The notes: a model not told the origin generated them from the sequence alone. DNA of 64,000 bases from Pontivivens nitratireducens (GCF_014235845.1 NZ_JACJUQ010000008.1:62001-126000); one strand, 5' to 3'; shown: positions 9,297 through 19,115, numbered from the stretch's first letter. Made by a program: numbers and translations.

Positions 9297-10085
9297 CTAG
9301 AGGTTTTCGACCTGCGGCATTCCGGTGATGTTGAAACCGCCATCGACGAACAGACACTCCCCGGTCGTGGAGCCGCCCAGATCGCTGAGCATGTAGAGCG
9401 CCGCGCCGCCCACATGATCCAGCGTCGCGTTGGCGCGCAGGGGGCTGTTGGCCTCCGCTTGCTTGTAGACCTTGCGCGCGCCGCCGATCGCGGCACCGGC
9501 CAATGTGCGCATCGGTCCGGGCGACAGCGCATTCACGCGAATCCCGTCCGCGCCCAGATCATTGGCCAGATAGCGCACGGTGGATTCCAGTGCCGCCTTG
9601 GCCACGCCCATCACGTTGTAGTTCGGCGTGACCCGCTGCGCGCCCAGATAGCTCATCGTCAGGATCGAACCGCCCGGCTTCATCAGGGGGGCCGCCCGCC
9701 GCGACACGTCGATCAGCGAATAGCATGAGATATCCAGCGAGTTGAGGAAGTTCGCCCGGCTGGTCTTGATGAAGCGCCCGGTCAACTCGTCCTTGTTGGA
9801 ATAGGCGATGGCGTGCACCACGAAATCCAGTTCGCCCCATTCATCCGCGATGCGCGCGAAGGCCGCGTCCATCGACGCCTCGTCCGTCACGTCGCAATCC
9901 ACGACCATCGAGGAGCCGAGGCTCTCGGCCAGGGGCTGGACCCGTTTGCCGAACGCGTCGCCCTGATAGGTGAAGGCCATCTGCGCCCCATGCGCGGCGA
10001 GGGTCTTCGCGATCCCCCAAGCGATGCTCTTGTCGTTCGCGACCCCCATGACGAGGCCGCGTTTTCCTTGCATCAGTTCGGTCAT
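9297..10085 (-). CDS. fabI: enoyl-[acyl-carrier-protein] reductase (NADH) FabI
   Basis: A 262-residue short-chain dehydrogenase-fold enzyme that reduces trans-2-enoyl-ACP in the last step of each fatty-acid elongation cycle. The cofactor segment GLVMGVANDKSIAWGIAK is at residues 10-27. The catalytic Tyr and Lys are in TPNYNVMGVAKAALE, with a second Tyr near SYLGAQ. The C-terminal ISGMP-like segment (ITGMPQVE) is typical. It follows fabB by 98 bases on the same strand and probably shares its transcript. Confidence 0.95.
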   Translation of the reverse strand: MTELMQGKRGLVMGVANDKSIAWGIAKTLAAHGAQMAFTYQGDAFGKRVQPLAESLGSSMVVDCDVTDEASMDAAFARIADEWGELDFVVHAIAYSNKDELTGRFIKTSRANFLNSLDISCYSLIDVSRRAAPLMKPGGSILTMSYLGAQRVTPNYNVMGVAKAALESTVRYLANDLGADGIRVNALSPGPMRTLAGAAIGGARKVYKQAEANSPLRANATLDHVGGAALYMLSDLGGSTTGECLFVDGGFNITGMPQVENL

Positions 10086-10183
10086 GGGACGCCTCTTGTT
10101 CGCTTGTTTTTCAGATCATTCGGCATCGGGCCTTCAGACAGGCCCGGCCCGGTTTTGATAGACGTACAGGTTCGGTGCGCGCA

Positions 10184-11410
10184 TTACCCGCGCCACTTGC
10201 TGAGCAACATCGAGCCATTGGTGCCGCCGAACCCGAACGAGTTTGTCATCACCGTGTCCAGCCCGGCATCCTCGACCAGCGACGTGGCGATTTCCTCGGG
10301 CTTCAGCGCGGGGTCCAGCGTTTCGACGTTGATCGAGGGCGCGATGAAATCGTCGCGCAGCATCAGCAGGCAAAAGATCGCCTCCTGCGCGCCGGTGGCG
10401 CCCTGGCTGTGGCCCGTCATCGACTTGGTGGAGCTGACCGGCGGGGTCGAGCCTTCGCCAAAGACCCGGCGCACGGCCTCGATTTCCCCGACATCACCGA
10501 CAGGGGTCGATGTGCCGTGAGCGTTGATGTAGCTGACCGACCGATCACCGATCGTGTCCAGTGCCAGACGCATCGCCCGCTCACCGCCCTCACCGCTGGG
10601 CGCGACCATGTCCGCCCCGTCCGATGTCGCGCCATAGCCGGTAACCTCGGCGTAGATTTTAGCGCCGCGCGCCTTTGCGTGCTCCAACTCCTCCAACACC
10701 AACATGCCGCCACCGCCCGCGATTACGAAACCGTCGCGGTTCGCGTCGAACGCGCGCGAAGCCTTCTCCGGCGTATCGTTGTATTTCGAGGACATCGCGC
10801 CCATCGCGTCGAACAGGCAGGATAGCGTCCAATCCAGCTCCTCGCCACCGCCGGCGAACATCACGTCCTGCTTGCCGAACTGGATCTGCTCCGTCGCCGA
10901 TCCGATGCAGTGCAGCGAAGTGGTACAGGCCGAGGTGATCGAATAGTTGACCCCCTTGATCTTGAACGCCGTGGACAGGTTCGCGCTGACAGTCGAGGAC
11001 ATGCCCCGCGGTACCATCAACGGCCCGATCCGCTTGGGGGAGCCTTTCTCCAGCACGATCTGATGCGCCGCGAACAGGTTCGAGGTGGACGGCCCGCCGG
11101 ACCCCGCAATCACCCCCGTGCGCGGGTTGGAGATGTCGCTCTCCTCCAGCCCTGCATCCGCGATGGCCTGCTGCATGGCGATATGGGCGTAGGCCGCCCC
11201 CGGTCCCATGAAGCGCAAGGCGCGCTTCTCGATATGCTCAGCCACATCGATCCGGGGCGCGCCGCTGATCTGACTGCGAAACCCGCGTTCGGCCATTTCG
11301 GCGTCGGCTGCGATGCCCGATCGGCCGGCCTTCAGACTGGCCACGACTTCTTCGGTGGAATTGCCGATCGAGGATACGATCCCCAGACCGGTAATGACGA
11401 CACGGCGCAT
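10184..11410 (-). CDS. fabB: beta-ketoacyl-ACP synthase I FabB
   Basis: A 408-residue condensing enzyme. The active-site Cys is in [14 protein letters not shown], and the two catalytic His residues are in [11 protein letters not shown] and [10 protein letters not shown]. With FabA it forms the anaerobic unsaturated fatty acid branch, elongating the cis-3-decenoyl-ACP product. GGGAGAG precedes the ATG. It lies 36 bases downstream of fabA, which fits a fabA-fabB-fabI operon. Confidence 0.95.
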   Translation of the reverse strand: MRRVVITGLGIVSSIGNSTEEVVASLKAGRSGIAADAEMAERGFRSQISGAPRIDVAEHIEKRALRFMGPGAAYAHIAMQQAIADAGLEESDISNPRTGVIAGSGGPSTSNLFAAHQIVLEKGSPKRIGPLMVPRGMSSTVSANLSTAFKIKGVNYSITSACTTSLHCIGSATEQIQFGKQDVMFAGGGEELDWTLSCLFDAMGAMSSKYNDTPEKASRAFDANRDGFVIAGGGGMLVLEELEHAKARGAKIYAEVTGYGATSDGADMVAPSGEGGERAMRLALDTIGDRSVSYINAHGTSTPVGDVGEIEAVRRVFGEGSTPPVSSTKSMTGHSQGATGAQEAIFCLLMLRDDFIAPSINVETLDPALKPEEIATSLVEDAGLDTVMTNSFGFGGTNGSMLLSKWRG

Positions 11411-11446
11411 AGCGCTCTCCCTTGAATGCTTTGGACCTGCTGCGGC

Positions 11447-11956
11447 TCAGTCGTCCGAGAACAGACCGACCTTCATGTCCGAGGTCGTATAGATCGTCTC
11501 GCCGTCCGCCTTCATGACACCGTTGGCCATGCCCAGCTTCAACTTGCGGTCGATGACGCGGGTAAAATCGACGTGATAGGTGACCAGCTCGGTCCTGGGC
11601 GTCACCATGCCGGTGAACTTGACCTCACCCACGCCCAGCGCACGGCCCCGACCCTGCATGCCGCGCCAGCCCAGGTTGAACCCGGTCAGTTGCCACAGCG
11701 CGTCCAGCCCCAGGCAGCCCGGCATCACCGGATCGCCGATGAAGTGGCAGGCAAAGAACCAAAGATCGGGGTTGATGTCGAATTCGGCCACCACGTGACC
11801 CTTGCCATGCTCACCACCATCGGCGCTGATCTCGGTCACGCGGTCCATCATCAACATCGGCGGAGCGGGCAATTGCGGGTTGCCGGGGCCGAACATTTCG
11901 CCCCGCGCGCATTGCATCAGCCCATCGTAATCGAAGCTGGTCGGACGTTCCGTCAT
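11447..11956 (-). CDS. fabA: 3-hydroxydecanoyl-ACP dehydratase/isomerase FabA
   Basis: A 169-residue hot-dog-fold enzyme that dehydrates 3-hydroxydecanoyl-ACP and isomerises the product, committing carbon to unsaturated fatty acids. The signature [20 protein letters not shown] is at about residues 67-86, containing the catalytic His; the Asp is in the downstream [10 protein letters not shown] helix. AAAGAGAG precedes the ATG. It is first in the fabA-fabB-fabI operon and divergent from the Irr-like regulator, a common Rhodobacterales arrangement. Confidence 0.96.
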   Translation of the reverse strand: MTERPTSFDYDGLMQCARGEMFGPGNPQLPAPPMLMMDRVTEISADGGEHGKGHVVAEFDINPDLWFFACHFIGDPVMPGCLGLDALWQLTGFNLGWRGMQGRGRALGVGEVKFTGMVTPRTELVTYHVDFTRVIDRKLKLGMANGVMKADGETIYTTSDMKVGLFSDD

Positions 11957-12311
11957 ATTGCGGCTCTCTTTTTACTACAGTCTGGTAATGTTTCCTCACA
12001 CATCCCTACCATCGTGCGGGTTCACCCTGCAATCAGCGAATACGCCCCGCGAGGCAGCGTTCGGCGTCATATAGCCAGTTCCCGCTATAGGACAGCCGGT
12101 CGGCCACGTGGGACTGATTTATCCGGGAAAACTGCGGAGGCTGAGAAGTCCGCGCGCAACTCGAACCACCTGCCGTCGATCCGGCGGCAAAGGTATGGCA
12201 CCGCGATACGGGCCATAGGTGAGATACAAATTCCGGTTTACGTGCGCATACTGGTAAAACGCCATGAAACACATATAGTATGTACATGAAACCAACAGCG
12301 AAGACACGCGC
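11957..12311. promoter_or_regulatory. divergent fabA / irr intergenic region
   Basis: 355 bases without a gene, carrying both divergent promoters. An imperfect 17-bp palindrome, TTACTACAGTCTGGTAA (11972-11988), lies just upstream of the fabA Shine-Dalgarno and could be an operator. Before irr there is a possible -10 TATAGT (12274-12279) inside an ACATA-tag-TATGT inverted repeat, with a poor -35. I see no clear iron-control element. The middle (12010-12250) shows nothing I can assign. Confidence 0.45.
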
Positions 12312-12743
12312 ATGACCCAGACGACCGCTCAGCCGCTATCCTCCCGCCGTGCACGCCAATGGCTGGCACAGGCAGATTTGCGTCCGACGCGGCAAAGGTT
12401 GAGTCTTGCGGAATTGCTGGTCGGTGACGGTCAGGACCGCCACGTCACGGCGGAGGGGTTGCACCACGCGGCCTCGCGCGCGGATGTTTCGGTGTCGCTT
12501 GCGACGGTCTACAACACGCTGCGCGCGTTTTGCGAGGCTGGCCTGATGACCGAGATCACGCTGGACGGCACCCGATCCTATTTCGACACGCGAATCGACG
12601 ATCACCCCCATTATTACTGGGAGGAAGACGGCGCGATCACCGATGCGCCCACCGATTCCGTGGCCTTCGACCGCCTGCCCGCTCCGCCCGAGGGGACGGA
12701 GATCGCCAAGGTCGATGTCGTGATCCGCTTGCGCAAGAACTGA
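12312..12743 (+). CDS. irr: Fur-family regulator, Irr-like
   Basis: A 143-residue Fur-superfamily repressor. The winged helix spans residues 25-85 (LRPTRQRLSLAELL, then VSVSLATVYNTLRAFCEAGLM) and the dimerisation part follows with DDHPHYYWEEDG, which resembles the His-rich haem/iron-sensing segment of Irr and lacks the CxxC pairs of Fur/Zur. In alphaproteobacteria Irr represses iron-using genes under iron limitation and is destabilised by haem. Position opposite fabA supports Irr. Assignment as Irr rather than another Fur paralogue is likely but not certain. Confidence 0.85.
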   Translation: MTQTTAQPLSSRRARQWLAQADLRPTRQRLSLAELLVGDGQDRHVTAEGLHHAASRADVSVSLATVYNTLRAFCEAGLMTEITLDGTRSYFDTRIDDHPHYYWEEDGAITDAPTDSVAFDRLPAPPEGTEIAKVDVVIRLRKN

Positions 12744-12838
12744 TTTCGGCGTGACAGGTCCGCGACACATCCGCCCTTGTCAGCGTGTCGTGCCGCGCCA
12801 CCTTCGATGTATCGCAATTTCCATCGGGAAGGGTTCCC

Positions 12839-13861
12839 TTGGCGTCTGAGATCGTGACCACACCGCCCACCGCAGATCGTGCCCCGCTGGAGCAGATCGT
12901 CAGCTTTCCCGACAACCTCCTGCTGATCGAGCTGATCGGCCCGCATGGTGTCAATCTGGCCAAGATCGAACAGTTGCTGGGCGTCGCCATCAGCCATCGC
13001 GGCAACGAGTTTTCCGTATCGGGGGATGAATCTGATGTCATCCGCACCGCCGAAACCCTGTCCACGCTCTATGAACGTCTGGAACAGGGCAAGCAGGTCG
13101 AATCGGGCGATGTCGATGCCGCCATTCGTCTGGGCCGCTCCGGCGTTGGCACCGAAATCCAGCCCGGCGATCAGGTGGAGATGTTCCCCGGTCAGGGTGA
13201 CAGGGTCGAACTGCGCACCCGCAAGAAGGTCGTCGAACCCCGCACCCAGACGCAAAAGGCCTATGTCCAGCAACTGATGCAGCATGAACTGGTGTTCGGG
13301 CTTGGCCCCGCCGGTACGGGCAAGACCTACCTCGCCGTGGCCGCCGCGATGCAGTATTTCCTGGATGGTGACGTGGACCGGATCATCCTGTCGCGCCCTG
13401 CGGTCGAGGCGGGCGAACGCCTCGGCTTTCTGCCCGGCGACATGAAGGAGAAGGTCGATCCCTACATGCAGCCGCTCTATGACGCGCTGAACGATTTCAT
13501 GCCCGGCAAGCAGGTTCAGAAGCTGATCGAGGACAAGCGGATCGAGATCGCACCCCTCGCCTTCATGCGCGGTCGCACGCTGTCCAACGCCTTCGTCATT
13601 CTGGACGAGGCGCAGAATGCCACCACCATGCAGATGAAGATGTTCCTGACCCGGCTGGGCGAAAACTCCCGCATGGCGATCAACGGCGATATGAGCCAGA
13701 TCGACCTGCCGCGCGGCACCACATCCGGTCTGGTCGAGGCAGAGCGGGTGCTGCGCGGCGTGAAGGGCATCGGCTTCACCCGATTCACCGCCGCCGATGT
13801 CGTGCGTCACAAGCTGGTGCAGCGGATCATCGAGGCTTACGATTCCGATCCCGCAACGTGA
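12839..13861 (+). CDS. phoH: PhoH family ATPase
   Basis: PhoH-like P-loop ATPase/RNA helicase-type protein linked to RNA processing together with YbeY. An N-terminal KH-like domain (about residues 20-90) precedes the PhoH core. Walker A is GLGPAGTGKTYLA, Walker B is FVILDEAQN, and SQIDLPRG is a later conserved motif. The frame is open from GTG 12785 (358 residues). TTG 12839 has GGGAAGGG upstream and gives 340 residues, so I prefer it, but GTG cannot be excluded. It heads phoH-small protein-ybeY-corC-lnt. Confidence 0.9.
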   Translation: MASEIVTTPPTADRAPLEQIVSFPDNLLLIELIGPHGVNLAKIEQLLGVAISHRGNEFSVSGDESDVIRTAETLSTLYERLEQGKQVESGDVDAAIRLGRSGVGTEIQPGDQVEMFPGQGDRVELRTRKKVVEPRTQTQKAYVQQLMQHELVFGLGPAGTGKTYLAVAAAMQYFLDGDVDRIILSRPAVEAGERLGFLPGDMKEKVDPYMQPLYDALNDFMPGKQVQKLIEDKRIEIAPLAFMRGRTLSNAFVILDEAQNATTMQMKMFLTRLGENSRMAINGDMSQIDLPRGTTSGLVEAERVLRGVKGIGFTRFTAADVVRHKLVQRIIEAYDSDPAT

Positions 13862-13871
13862 GGGTGCCCTC

Positions 13872-14063
13872 ATGAACAAGACTTTCGTCTGGATACTGAT
13901 CGCAGCGGCCCTGGTGCTGTTCGCGATCGGCATGGCGATCAGGGCGCTGTTTCTGGTGATCGGCTGTGCCGTGCTGCTGGGCATCGCCGCGCTGATCTGG
14001 CGCAGTCTGCGCCGGACTGAAGCCCGGACCAGAAGCGACGCCGACACCCCGAACCGGCGTTGA
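13872..14063 (+). CDS. small two-segment membrane protein
   Basis: A 63-residue protein with two predicted membrane helices (residues 4-20 and 24-44) and a basic, polar C-terminal tail. It starts at ATG 13872 with GAGGG about 7 bases upstream, 10 bases after phoH, and ends 7 bases before ybeY. It is therefore co-transcribed with the RNA-processing pair phoH/ybeY. I do not recognise a family and assign no function. Confidence 0.65.
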   Translation: MNKTFVWILIAAALVLFAIGMAIRALFLVIGCAVLLGIAALIWRSLRRTEARTRSDADTPNRR

Positions 14064-14070
14064 CGGACCG

Positions 14071-14565
14071 ATGACCACACTCGACATCGTTATCGAGGAT
14101 GACCGCTGGGAACAGCTCCCCCTCACCCGGATCGCGGATACCGCCACCCGCGTGGCGCTCAACGCGGTGAAGGCGCAGGAGGGATACGAGATCGTCCTGA
14201 TGGCCTGCGACGACGCGCAAATCGCCGCCCTGAATGCGGAGTTTCGCGGCAAGCCTGCACCGACCAATGTGCTGAGCTGGCCTGCCTTCGACCTTGCCCC
14301 GCTCTCCCCCGGTGACATCCCCGCATCGCCCCCCGCCCCGGATGGCTTCGACAACGCATTGGGCGATATCGCGCTGGCCTACGAGACCTGCGTGAGAGAG
14401 GCGCGCGAGCAGGGCAAATCGGTCGAGGATCACCTGACCCATTTAATTCTGCATGCGACGCTCCATCTGCTGGGATACGACCATGAAACGGATGCGGATG
14501 CCAACCTCATGGAAAGTATCGAAACACATGCCCTTGCCTCTATAGGCATAGCGGACCCATATTAG
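14071..14565 (+). CDS. ybeY: endoribonuclease YbeY
   Basis: A 164-residue single-strand endoribonuclease involved in 16S rRNA 3'-end maturation and ribosome quality control. The zinc motif HxxxHxxxxxH is visible as HATLHLLGYDH (about residues 129-139). The conserved core NxxxRxxxxxTNVLSW appears as NAEFRGKPAPTNVLSWP. It lies between phoH and corC, the standard alphaproteobacterial order. Confidence 0.95.
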   Translation: MTTLDIVIEDDRWEQLPLTRIADTATRVALNAVKAQEGYEIVLMACDDAQIAALNAEFRGKPAPTNVLSWPAFDLAPLSPGDIPASPPAPDGFDNALGDIALAYETCVREAREQGKSVEDHLTHLILHATLHLLGYDHETDADANLMESIETHALASIGIADPY

Positions 14566-14619
14566 ACGCAGCAGGCACCCGGCCTGTCCAACCGAATTGA
14601 TAACCGAATTGCGGAGACG

Positions 14620-15537
14620 ATGAACGACAGTTCCGAAGGCCCTTCTGGCGCGGCGCGTGGCGCGCAACAGGACGAGGCGACCGAACGACAGCAATCGCTG
14701 TCATGGGCAGGCATCATAAGCCGCTTTCTGGGCGGCGGCCATGCCGACGAGGCCGAAGACTCTTCGCAGAGCGCGATGGAGCGCGTATCCGAAGCCGGCG
14801 CGCGTGAGATGCTGGTCAATCTGGGCAAGATGCGCGACATGCGCGTGCAGGACGTCGCAGTCCCCCGCGCCGATATCGTGGCCATATCCAAGACGGCGAC
14901 GCTGGATGAGATCATGCAGATCTACCGCGACAGCGGCTACACCCGCCTTCCCGTCTATGACGATACGCTGGACGACCCGCAGGGGTTCCTGCACCTCAAG
15001 GATCTGACCTTGCGCTACGGTTTCGGCGCAGATACCGATCAGGCGGATATCGCGCCGCTGATCCGGCGCATCCTGTTCGTTCCGCCCTCGATGCCCCTGG
15101 GCGCGCTGCTGCAACGGATGCAGAACACCCGGATCCACATCGCGCTGGTGATCGACGAATATGGCGGGGTCGATGGCCTCGTCACCATCGAGGACCTGCT
15201 GGAGGAAATCGTCGGCGACATCGAGGATGAGCACGACACCGAGGAAGCCAGCATGTGGCGTGAGGAAAGCCCCGGCATCTACATCGCCAACGCGCGCGCC
15301 GAACTGAGCGATTTCGAACAGGTCGCGGGCGTCGATCTGCTGTCGGACAAGCTGGACGAGGAGGTCGATACCTTGGGCGGTCTGGTCTTCATGTTGCTGG
15401 GGCGCATCCCCGAACGCTCCGAGGTGATCTTTCACCCCGACGGCCACGAATTCGAAGTGGTGGATGCCGATCCCCGCCGGATCAAGCGTCTGCGGGTGCG
15501 CATTGCCGACCCCGATCAGAGGGCAGCCGCCGAATGA
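14620..15537 (+). CDS. corC: CorC/HlyC family protein with CBS domains
   Basis: A 305-residue cytosolic protein with an N-terminal acidic region, two CBS domains (about residues 75-200; VPRADIVAISKTATLDEIMQ and IDEYGGVDGLVTIEDLLEEIVGDI) and a C-terminal CorC_HlyC domain (about 215-300). There is no DUF21 membrane domain, so this is the short CorC form linked to Mg2+/Co2+ efflux. Its stop overlaps the lnt start (ATGA), so lnt translation is coupled to it. Confidence 0.88.
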   Translation: MNDSSEGPSGAARGAQQDEATERQQSLSWAGIISRFLGGGHADEAEDSSQSAMERVSEAGAREMLVNLGKMRDMRVQDVAVPRADIVAISKTATLDEIMQIYRDSGYTRLPVYDDTLDDPQGFLHLKDLTLRYGFGADTDQADIAPLIRRILFVPPSMPLGALLQRMQNTRIHIALVIDEYGGVDGLVTIEDLLEEIVGDIEDEHDTEEASMWREESPGIYIANARAELSDFEQVAGVDLLSDKLDEEVDTLGGLVFMLLGRIPERSEVIFHPDGHEFEVVDADPRRIKRLRVRIADPDQRAAAE

Positions 15538-17096
15538 ACTCCGACATCGCCAGCATCCCGCAGGCCTACCGGGCCCTTGCCGGGTTGCGCCGTTGGGGCC
15601 GTTTTCTCGTCACGCTGATCGCTGGCGCGTCGCTGACCCTGTCGCAACAACCATGGGGGTTCTGGCCCGCTCTGTTGTTCGGCATTCCCGTCATCGTCTG
15701 GATGTGGTGGGCAAGACCGGGTTTCAAGCAAGCCGCCTTCACCGGCTGGACGGCGGGTTTCGGAATGCTGATCTTCGGTCTGTACTGGATCGCGGAGGCG
15801 TTTCTGGTCGATATCGCGCGGCACGGCTGGATGATCCCCTTCGTGATCGGCGGGTTGGCGGCGGGACTGTCGCTGTTCTGGGGCGCGGCCTTCGCGCTGG
15901 CCCGCTGGATCGCGCCACGCCCCGGCGTGATCTCGGTCATCGTGCTGGCGCTGAGCGTGACTGCGTTCGAGATGGCGCGCACCTACGTGCTGACCGGCTT
16001 TCCGTGGGGCATGATCGCCTATGGCTGGATGGATACGCCGGTGGCGCAGCTGACCGCATATGTCGGCCCGCACATGCTGAACCTCGTGACCCTGCTGATC
16101 GGCGGCCTGTTGGCGTGCAACGGGCGTTCGGGCTGGCCCACTATCGCCGCAGGCACCGCCCTGCTGGCAAGCTGGCAGATCGGGGCCATACGTCTGGAGC
16201 AGGAGGTTATCCCCCGTCCCGACGGCTATACCGTGCGTCTGGTGCAACCCAACGCGCCCCAGCGTGAGAAATGGCTGGCGGATCGCATTCCGGTCTTTTA
16301 CGACCGCGCGCTGGGATTCACCGCAGGCGGCGATTACGACGCTGTCGTCTGGCCTGAAACCTCGGTTCCGCAGCGGATCGAGACTCCGGCGGTGCAGATC
16401 GCGGATCGCATCTATTCCTGGATGGATATTTCACGTGCTGCCGGCGGTCGCCCTGCCCTGATCGGCACGCGCAGCACCGAACCGGAGCCTGACTGGATCA
16501 ACTGGTACAACGCCCTCGCCGTGGTCGGGCAGGATGGGGCTATCCTCGCCAGCTATGCCAAGCACTCGCTCGTGCCGGGGGGGGAGTTTCTGCCCTTCGA
16601 CCGCACGATGTCCCGACTGGGCCTGCGCTCCGTCGCGTCGGGCACGTCCGGCGGTTTCGTGCCGGGGCCGGGCCCCGCGACGATTCAGATCGACGGGATG
16701 CCCCGTGTCCAGCCTCTGATCTGTTACGAGGCGATCTTCCCCCACGAACTGCGCACCGATGGTCCACGACCGGAATGGATTGTGCAGATCACGAACGATG
16801 CCTGGTTCGGGAAAAGCTCCGGCCCGTGGCAGCACCTTGCACAGGCGCGCTATCGCGCCATCGAACAGGGACTGCCGCTCGCCCGGGCCGCCAATACCGG
16901 TATTTCCGCTTTCGTGGACCCGTACGGACGCCTGATGCAGACCTTGGCAATCGGCGAAGCGGGGTTCCTGGACGGTGTGCTGCCCGCCCCGATTGCCGCG
17001 CCTCTCTACGCGCGCAGTGGCGACCTGCCGGGGGTGGTTCTGCTGCTGGCCGCGCTATCGGGCTTCGCCGCGTCCATGCGGCGCGGGCGGGCGTGA
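15534..17096 (+). CDS. lnt: apolipoprotein N-acyltransferase
   Basis: A 520-residue inner-membrane enzyme that adds the third acyl chain to the N-terminal Cys of lipoproteins. About six membrane helices occupy residues 20-215. A carbon-nitrogen hydrolase (nitrilase-like) domain follows, with the catalytic Glu in VVWPETSVPQRI, Lys in YAKHSLVPGGEFLPF and Cys in QPLICYEAIFP. A final membrane helix lies at about residues 495-512. It ends the phoH-ybeY-corC-lnt unit. Confidence 0.95.
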   Translation: MNSDIASIPQAYRALAGLRRWGRFLVTLIAGASLTLSQQPWGFWPALLFGIPVIVWMWWARPGFKQAAFTGWTAGFGMLIFGLYWIAEAFLVDIARHGWMIPFVIGGLAAGLSLFWGAAFALARWIAPRPGVISVIVLALSVTAFEMARTYVLTGFPWGMIAYGWMDTPVAQLTAYVGPHMLNLVTLLIGGLLACNGRSGWPTIAAGTALLASWQIGAIRLEQEVIPRPDGYTVRLVQPNAPQREKWLADRIPVFYDRALGFTAGGDYDAVVWPETSVPQRIETPAVQIADRIYSWMDISRAAGGRPALIGTRSTEPEPDWINWYNALAVVGQDGAILASYAKHSLVPGGEFLPFDRTMSRLGLRSVASGTSGGFVPGPGPATIQIDGMPRVQPLICYEAIFPHELRTDGPRPEWIVQITNDAWFGKSSGPWQHLAQARYRAIEQGLPLARAANTGISAFVDPYGRLMQTLAIGEAGFLDGVLPAPIAAPLYARSGDLPGVVLLLAALSGFAASMRRGRA

Positions 17097-17118
17097 TTCG
17101 CCTTAGAGGGCCCCAACT

Positions 17119-17149
17119 TGTGATCACATGGAAAATGCGTGTGATCACA
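17119..17149. promoter_or_regulatory. paired TGTGATCACA operators upstream of sucC
   Basis: Two identical 10-bp palindromes TGTGATCACA (17119-17128 and 17140-17149), centres 21 bp apart (two helical turns), start 22 bases after the lnt stop. A possible promoter follows: TTGAAA (17196-17201), 17-base spacer, TAGTCT (17219-17224). The same pair occurs before sdhC. Function as a regulator-binding site is inferred. Confidence 0.6.
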
Positions 17150-17170
17150 AAGTTGAAAATATCGCGTCCA

Positions 17171-17188
17171 GGGGGGCTACTGCCCCCC
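17171..17188 (+). terminator. G/C hairpin after lnt
   Basis: GGGGGGC and GCCCCCC pair across TACT, a 7-bp very stable stem. There is no T-tract after it, so it may be a weak or Rho-assisted terminator for lnt. It lies between the operator pair and the proposed sucC promoter. Confidence 0.5.
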
Positions 17189-17332
17189 AAATCATTTGAA
17201 ATAAAGGTGCATGGCCCCTAGTCTCCCACGCGACACGACCGGTTCGTCCGGTCTTTCCATCCCGTGCCCCTGCGGCATGGCTCGATTTGATCGGTCCGGG
17301 TTTCCCGGCCAGCCACGACAAAGGATTGCCCG

Positions 17333-18526
17333 ATGAACATTCACGAGTATCAGGCCAAGCAACTTCTCAAGGCATATGGTGCCCCCGTTTCCGACGGTCG
17401 CGTCGTGCTGAAGGCCGAGGAAGCCAAGACCGCCGCGGGTGAACTGGATGGTCCTCTGTGGGTTGTGAAGGCGCAAATCCACGCCGGTGGTCGCGGCAAG
17501 GGATCGTTCAAGGAAGAAAGCGCCGGCGAAAAGGGCGGCGTCCGCCTCGCCCGCTCCGCCGAGGAAGCCGCTGATGAGGCGCACAAAATGCTGGGCCGCA
17601 CGCTGGTCACGCACCAGACCGGCCCGGCGGGCAAGCAGGTCAACCGCATCTACATCGAGGACGGCTCCGACATCGAGCGGGAACTGTACCTGTCGATGCT
17701 GGTGGACCGCGAAACCTCGCGCATCTCCTTCGTGTGCTCGACCGAGGGTGGCATGGACATCGAGGAAGTCGCCGCAGAAACACCTGAGAAGATCATCAGC
17801 TTCTCCGTCGATCCTGCCTCCGGTCTGTCCGGCTTCCATGGCCGCCGCGTCGCCTTCGCCCTCGGGCTTGAGGGCGGTCAGGTCAAGCAATGCGTCAAGC
17901 TGGTGAACCAGCTTTACAAGCTGTTCGTGGAAAAAGACCTCGAAATGCTTGAGATCAACCCCCTGATCGTCACCGACAAGGGCGATCTGAAATGCCTCGA
18001 CTGCAAGATGGGCTTCGACGGCAACGCGCTCTACCGCCACTCCGACGTGATGGCCCTGCGCGATGAGACGGAGGAGGACGCGAAGGAACTCGCCGCCTCC
18101 AAGTTCGACCTGAACTACATCGCGCTGGACGGTGAGATCGGCTGCATGGTCAACGGCGCGGGCCTGGCCATGGCGACGATGGACATCATCAAGCTCTACG
18201 GTGCGGAGCCTGCAAACTTCCTCGACGTCGGCGGCGGCGCCACCAAGGAGAAAGTGACCGAGGCATTCAAGATCATCACCTCCGATCCGCAGGTGAAGGG
18301 CATCCTCGTCAACATCTTCGGCGGCATCATGCGCTGCGACGTCATCGCCGAGGGCGTGGTCGCCGCGGTCAAGGAAGTCGGCCTGAAGGTTCCGCTGGTC
18401 GTCCGCCTTGAGGGCACGAACGTCGAAAAGGGTAAGGAGATCATCAACACCTCCGGCCTGGACGTGATCGCCGCCGACAACCTCGCGGATGCGGCCGAGA
18501 AGATCGTCAAGGCCGTGAAGGGCTGA
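17333..18526 (+). CDS. sucC: succinyl-CoA synthetase (ADP-forming) subunit beta
   Basis: A 397-residue TCA-cycle enzyme subunit that, with SucD, interconverts succinyl-CoA and succinate with substrate-level phosphorylation. An ATP-grasp domain occupies about residues 1-240 ([16 protein letters not shown] start; [12 protein letters not shown] nucleotide loop), and the CoA-ligase domain follows ([28 protein letters not shown]). It heads the sucC-...-sucB region. Unusually, four unrelated genes separate it from sucD. Confidence 0.97.
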   Translation: MNIHEYQAKQLLKAYGAPVSDGRVVLKAEEAKTAAGELDGPLWVVKAQIHAGGRGKGSFKEESAGEKGGVRLARSAEEAADEAHKMLGRTLVTHQTGPAGKQVNRIYIEDGSDIERELYLSMLVDRETSRISFVCSTEGGMDIEEVAAETPEKIISFSVDPASGLSGFHGRRVAFALGLEGGQVKQCVKLVNQLYKLFVEKDLEMLEINPLIVTDKGDLKCLDCKMGFDGNALYRHSDVMALRDETEEDAKELAASKFDLNYIALDGEIGCMVNGAGLAMATMDIIKLYGAEPANFLDVGGGATKEKVTEAFKIITSDPQVKGILVNIFGGIMRCDVIAEGVVAAVKEVGLKVPLVVRLEGTNVEKGKEIINTSGLDVIAADNLADAAEKIVKAVKG

Positions 18527-18531
18527 TCGGA

Positions 18532-19083
18532 ATGCGAACTCTTATCCGAACATCCGCGATCATCGCATTGACGGCTTCTCTCAGCGCGTGTGTAAGCGGG
18601 GCGCAGTCGGTAAACATGGTTCCGACCAGCCTTCAACAGGTAGATACCGGCAACCCACTCTCCTCATCGGTAAGTGTCGAAGGCGTTACAGGCGGGAAGG
18701 AAACCAGCCCGCTCTGGACGTCCCAAATTTCGAACACGCAATTTCATGGCGCTCTTCGTGACGCGCTGACTTCGGCGGGACTGTACGAACCGATTGGTGA
18801 CTACACCCTCGAAGCGCGTTTGATATCGGTTGATCAGCCATTCGCGGGTCTGGACCTGACAGTTACGACAACTGTCGAGTACATCCTGCGACGTTCGAAC
18901 GGCTTGGAAGTGTTTCGGGAGACGATCAGCACGCCCTATACAGCCACTTTCAGTGACGCGATGATCGCATCAACGCGATTGCGTTTGGCAAATGAAGGTT
19001 CTGCGCGGGCGAACATTTCCCGGATGATCGATCAGTTGCAGAGCGAAGGTAACAAACTTCGCTCGACATCGGTAACTTCCTGA
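18532..19083 (+). CDS. uncharacterised lipoprotein
   Basis: A 183-residue lipoprotein with signal peptide and lipobox SLSAC (Cys20). The mature part is serine/threonine-rich with beta-type alternation ([27 protein letters not shown]), as in small outer-membrane assembly or adhesion-type lipoproteins. I recognise no family. It starts only 5 bases after sucC, so it is probably transcribed with it. Codon use looks slightly less GC-rich than the flanking suc genes. Confidence 0.7.
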   Translation: MRTLIRTSAIIALTASLSACVSGAQSVNMVPTSLQQVDTGNPLSSSVSVEGVTGGKETSPLWTSQISNTQFHGALRDALTSAGLYEPIGDYTLEARLISVDQPFAGLDLTVTTTVEYILRRSNGLEVFRETISTPYTATFSDAMIASTRLRLANEGSARANISRMIDQLQSEGNKLRSTSVTS

Positions 19084-19115
19084 CGGAATTAGTAAAAAAG
19101 ATTGGGAGCCGGAGG

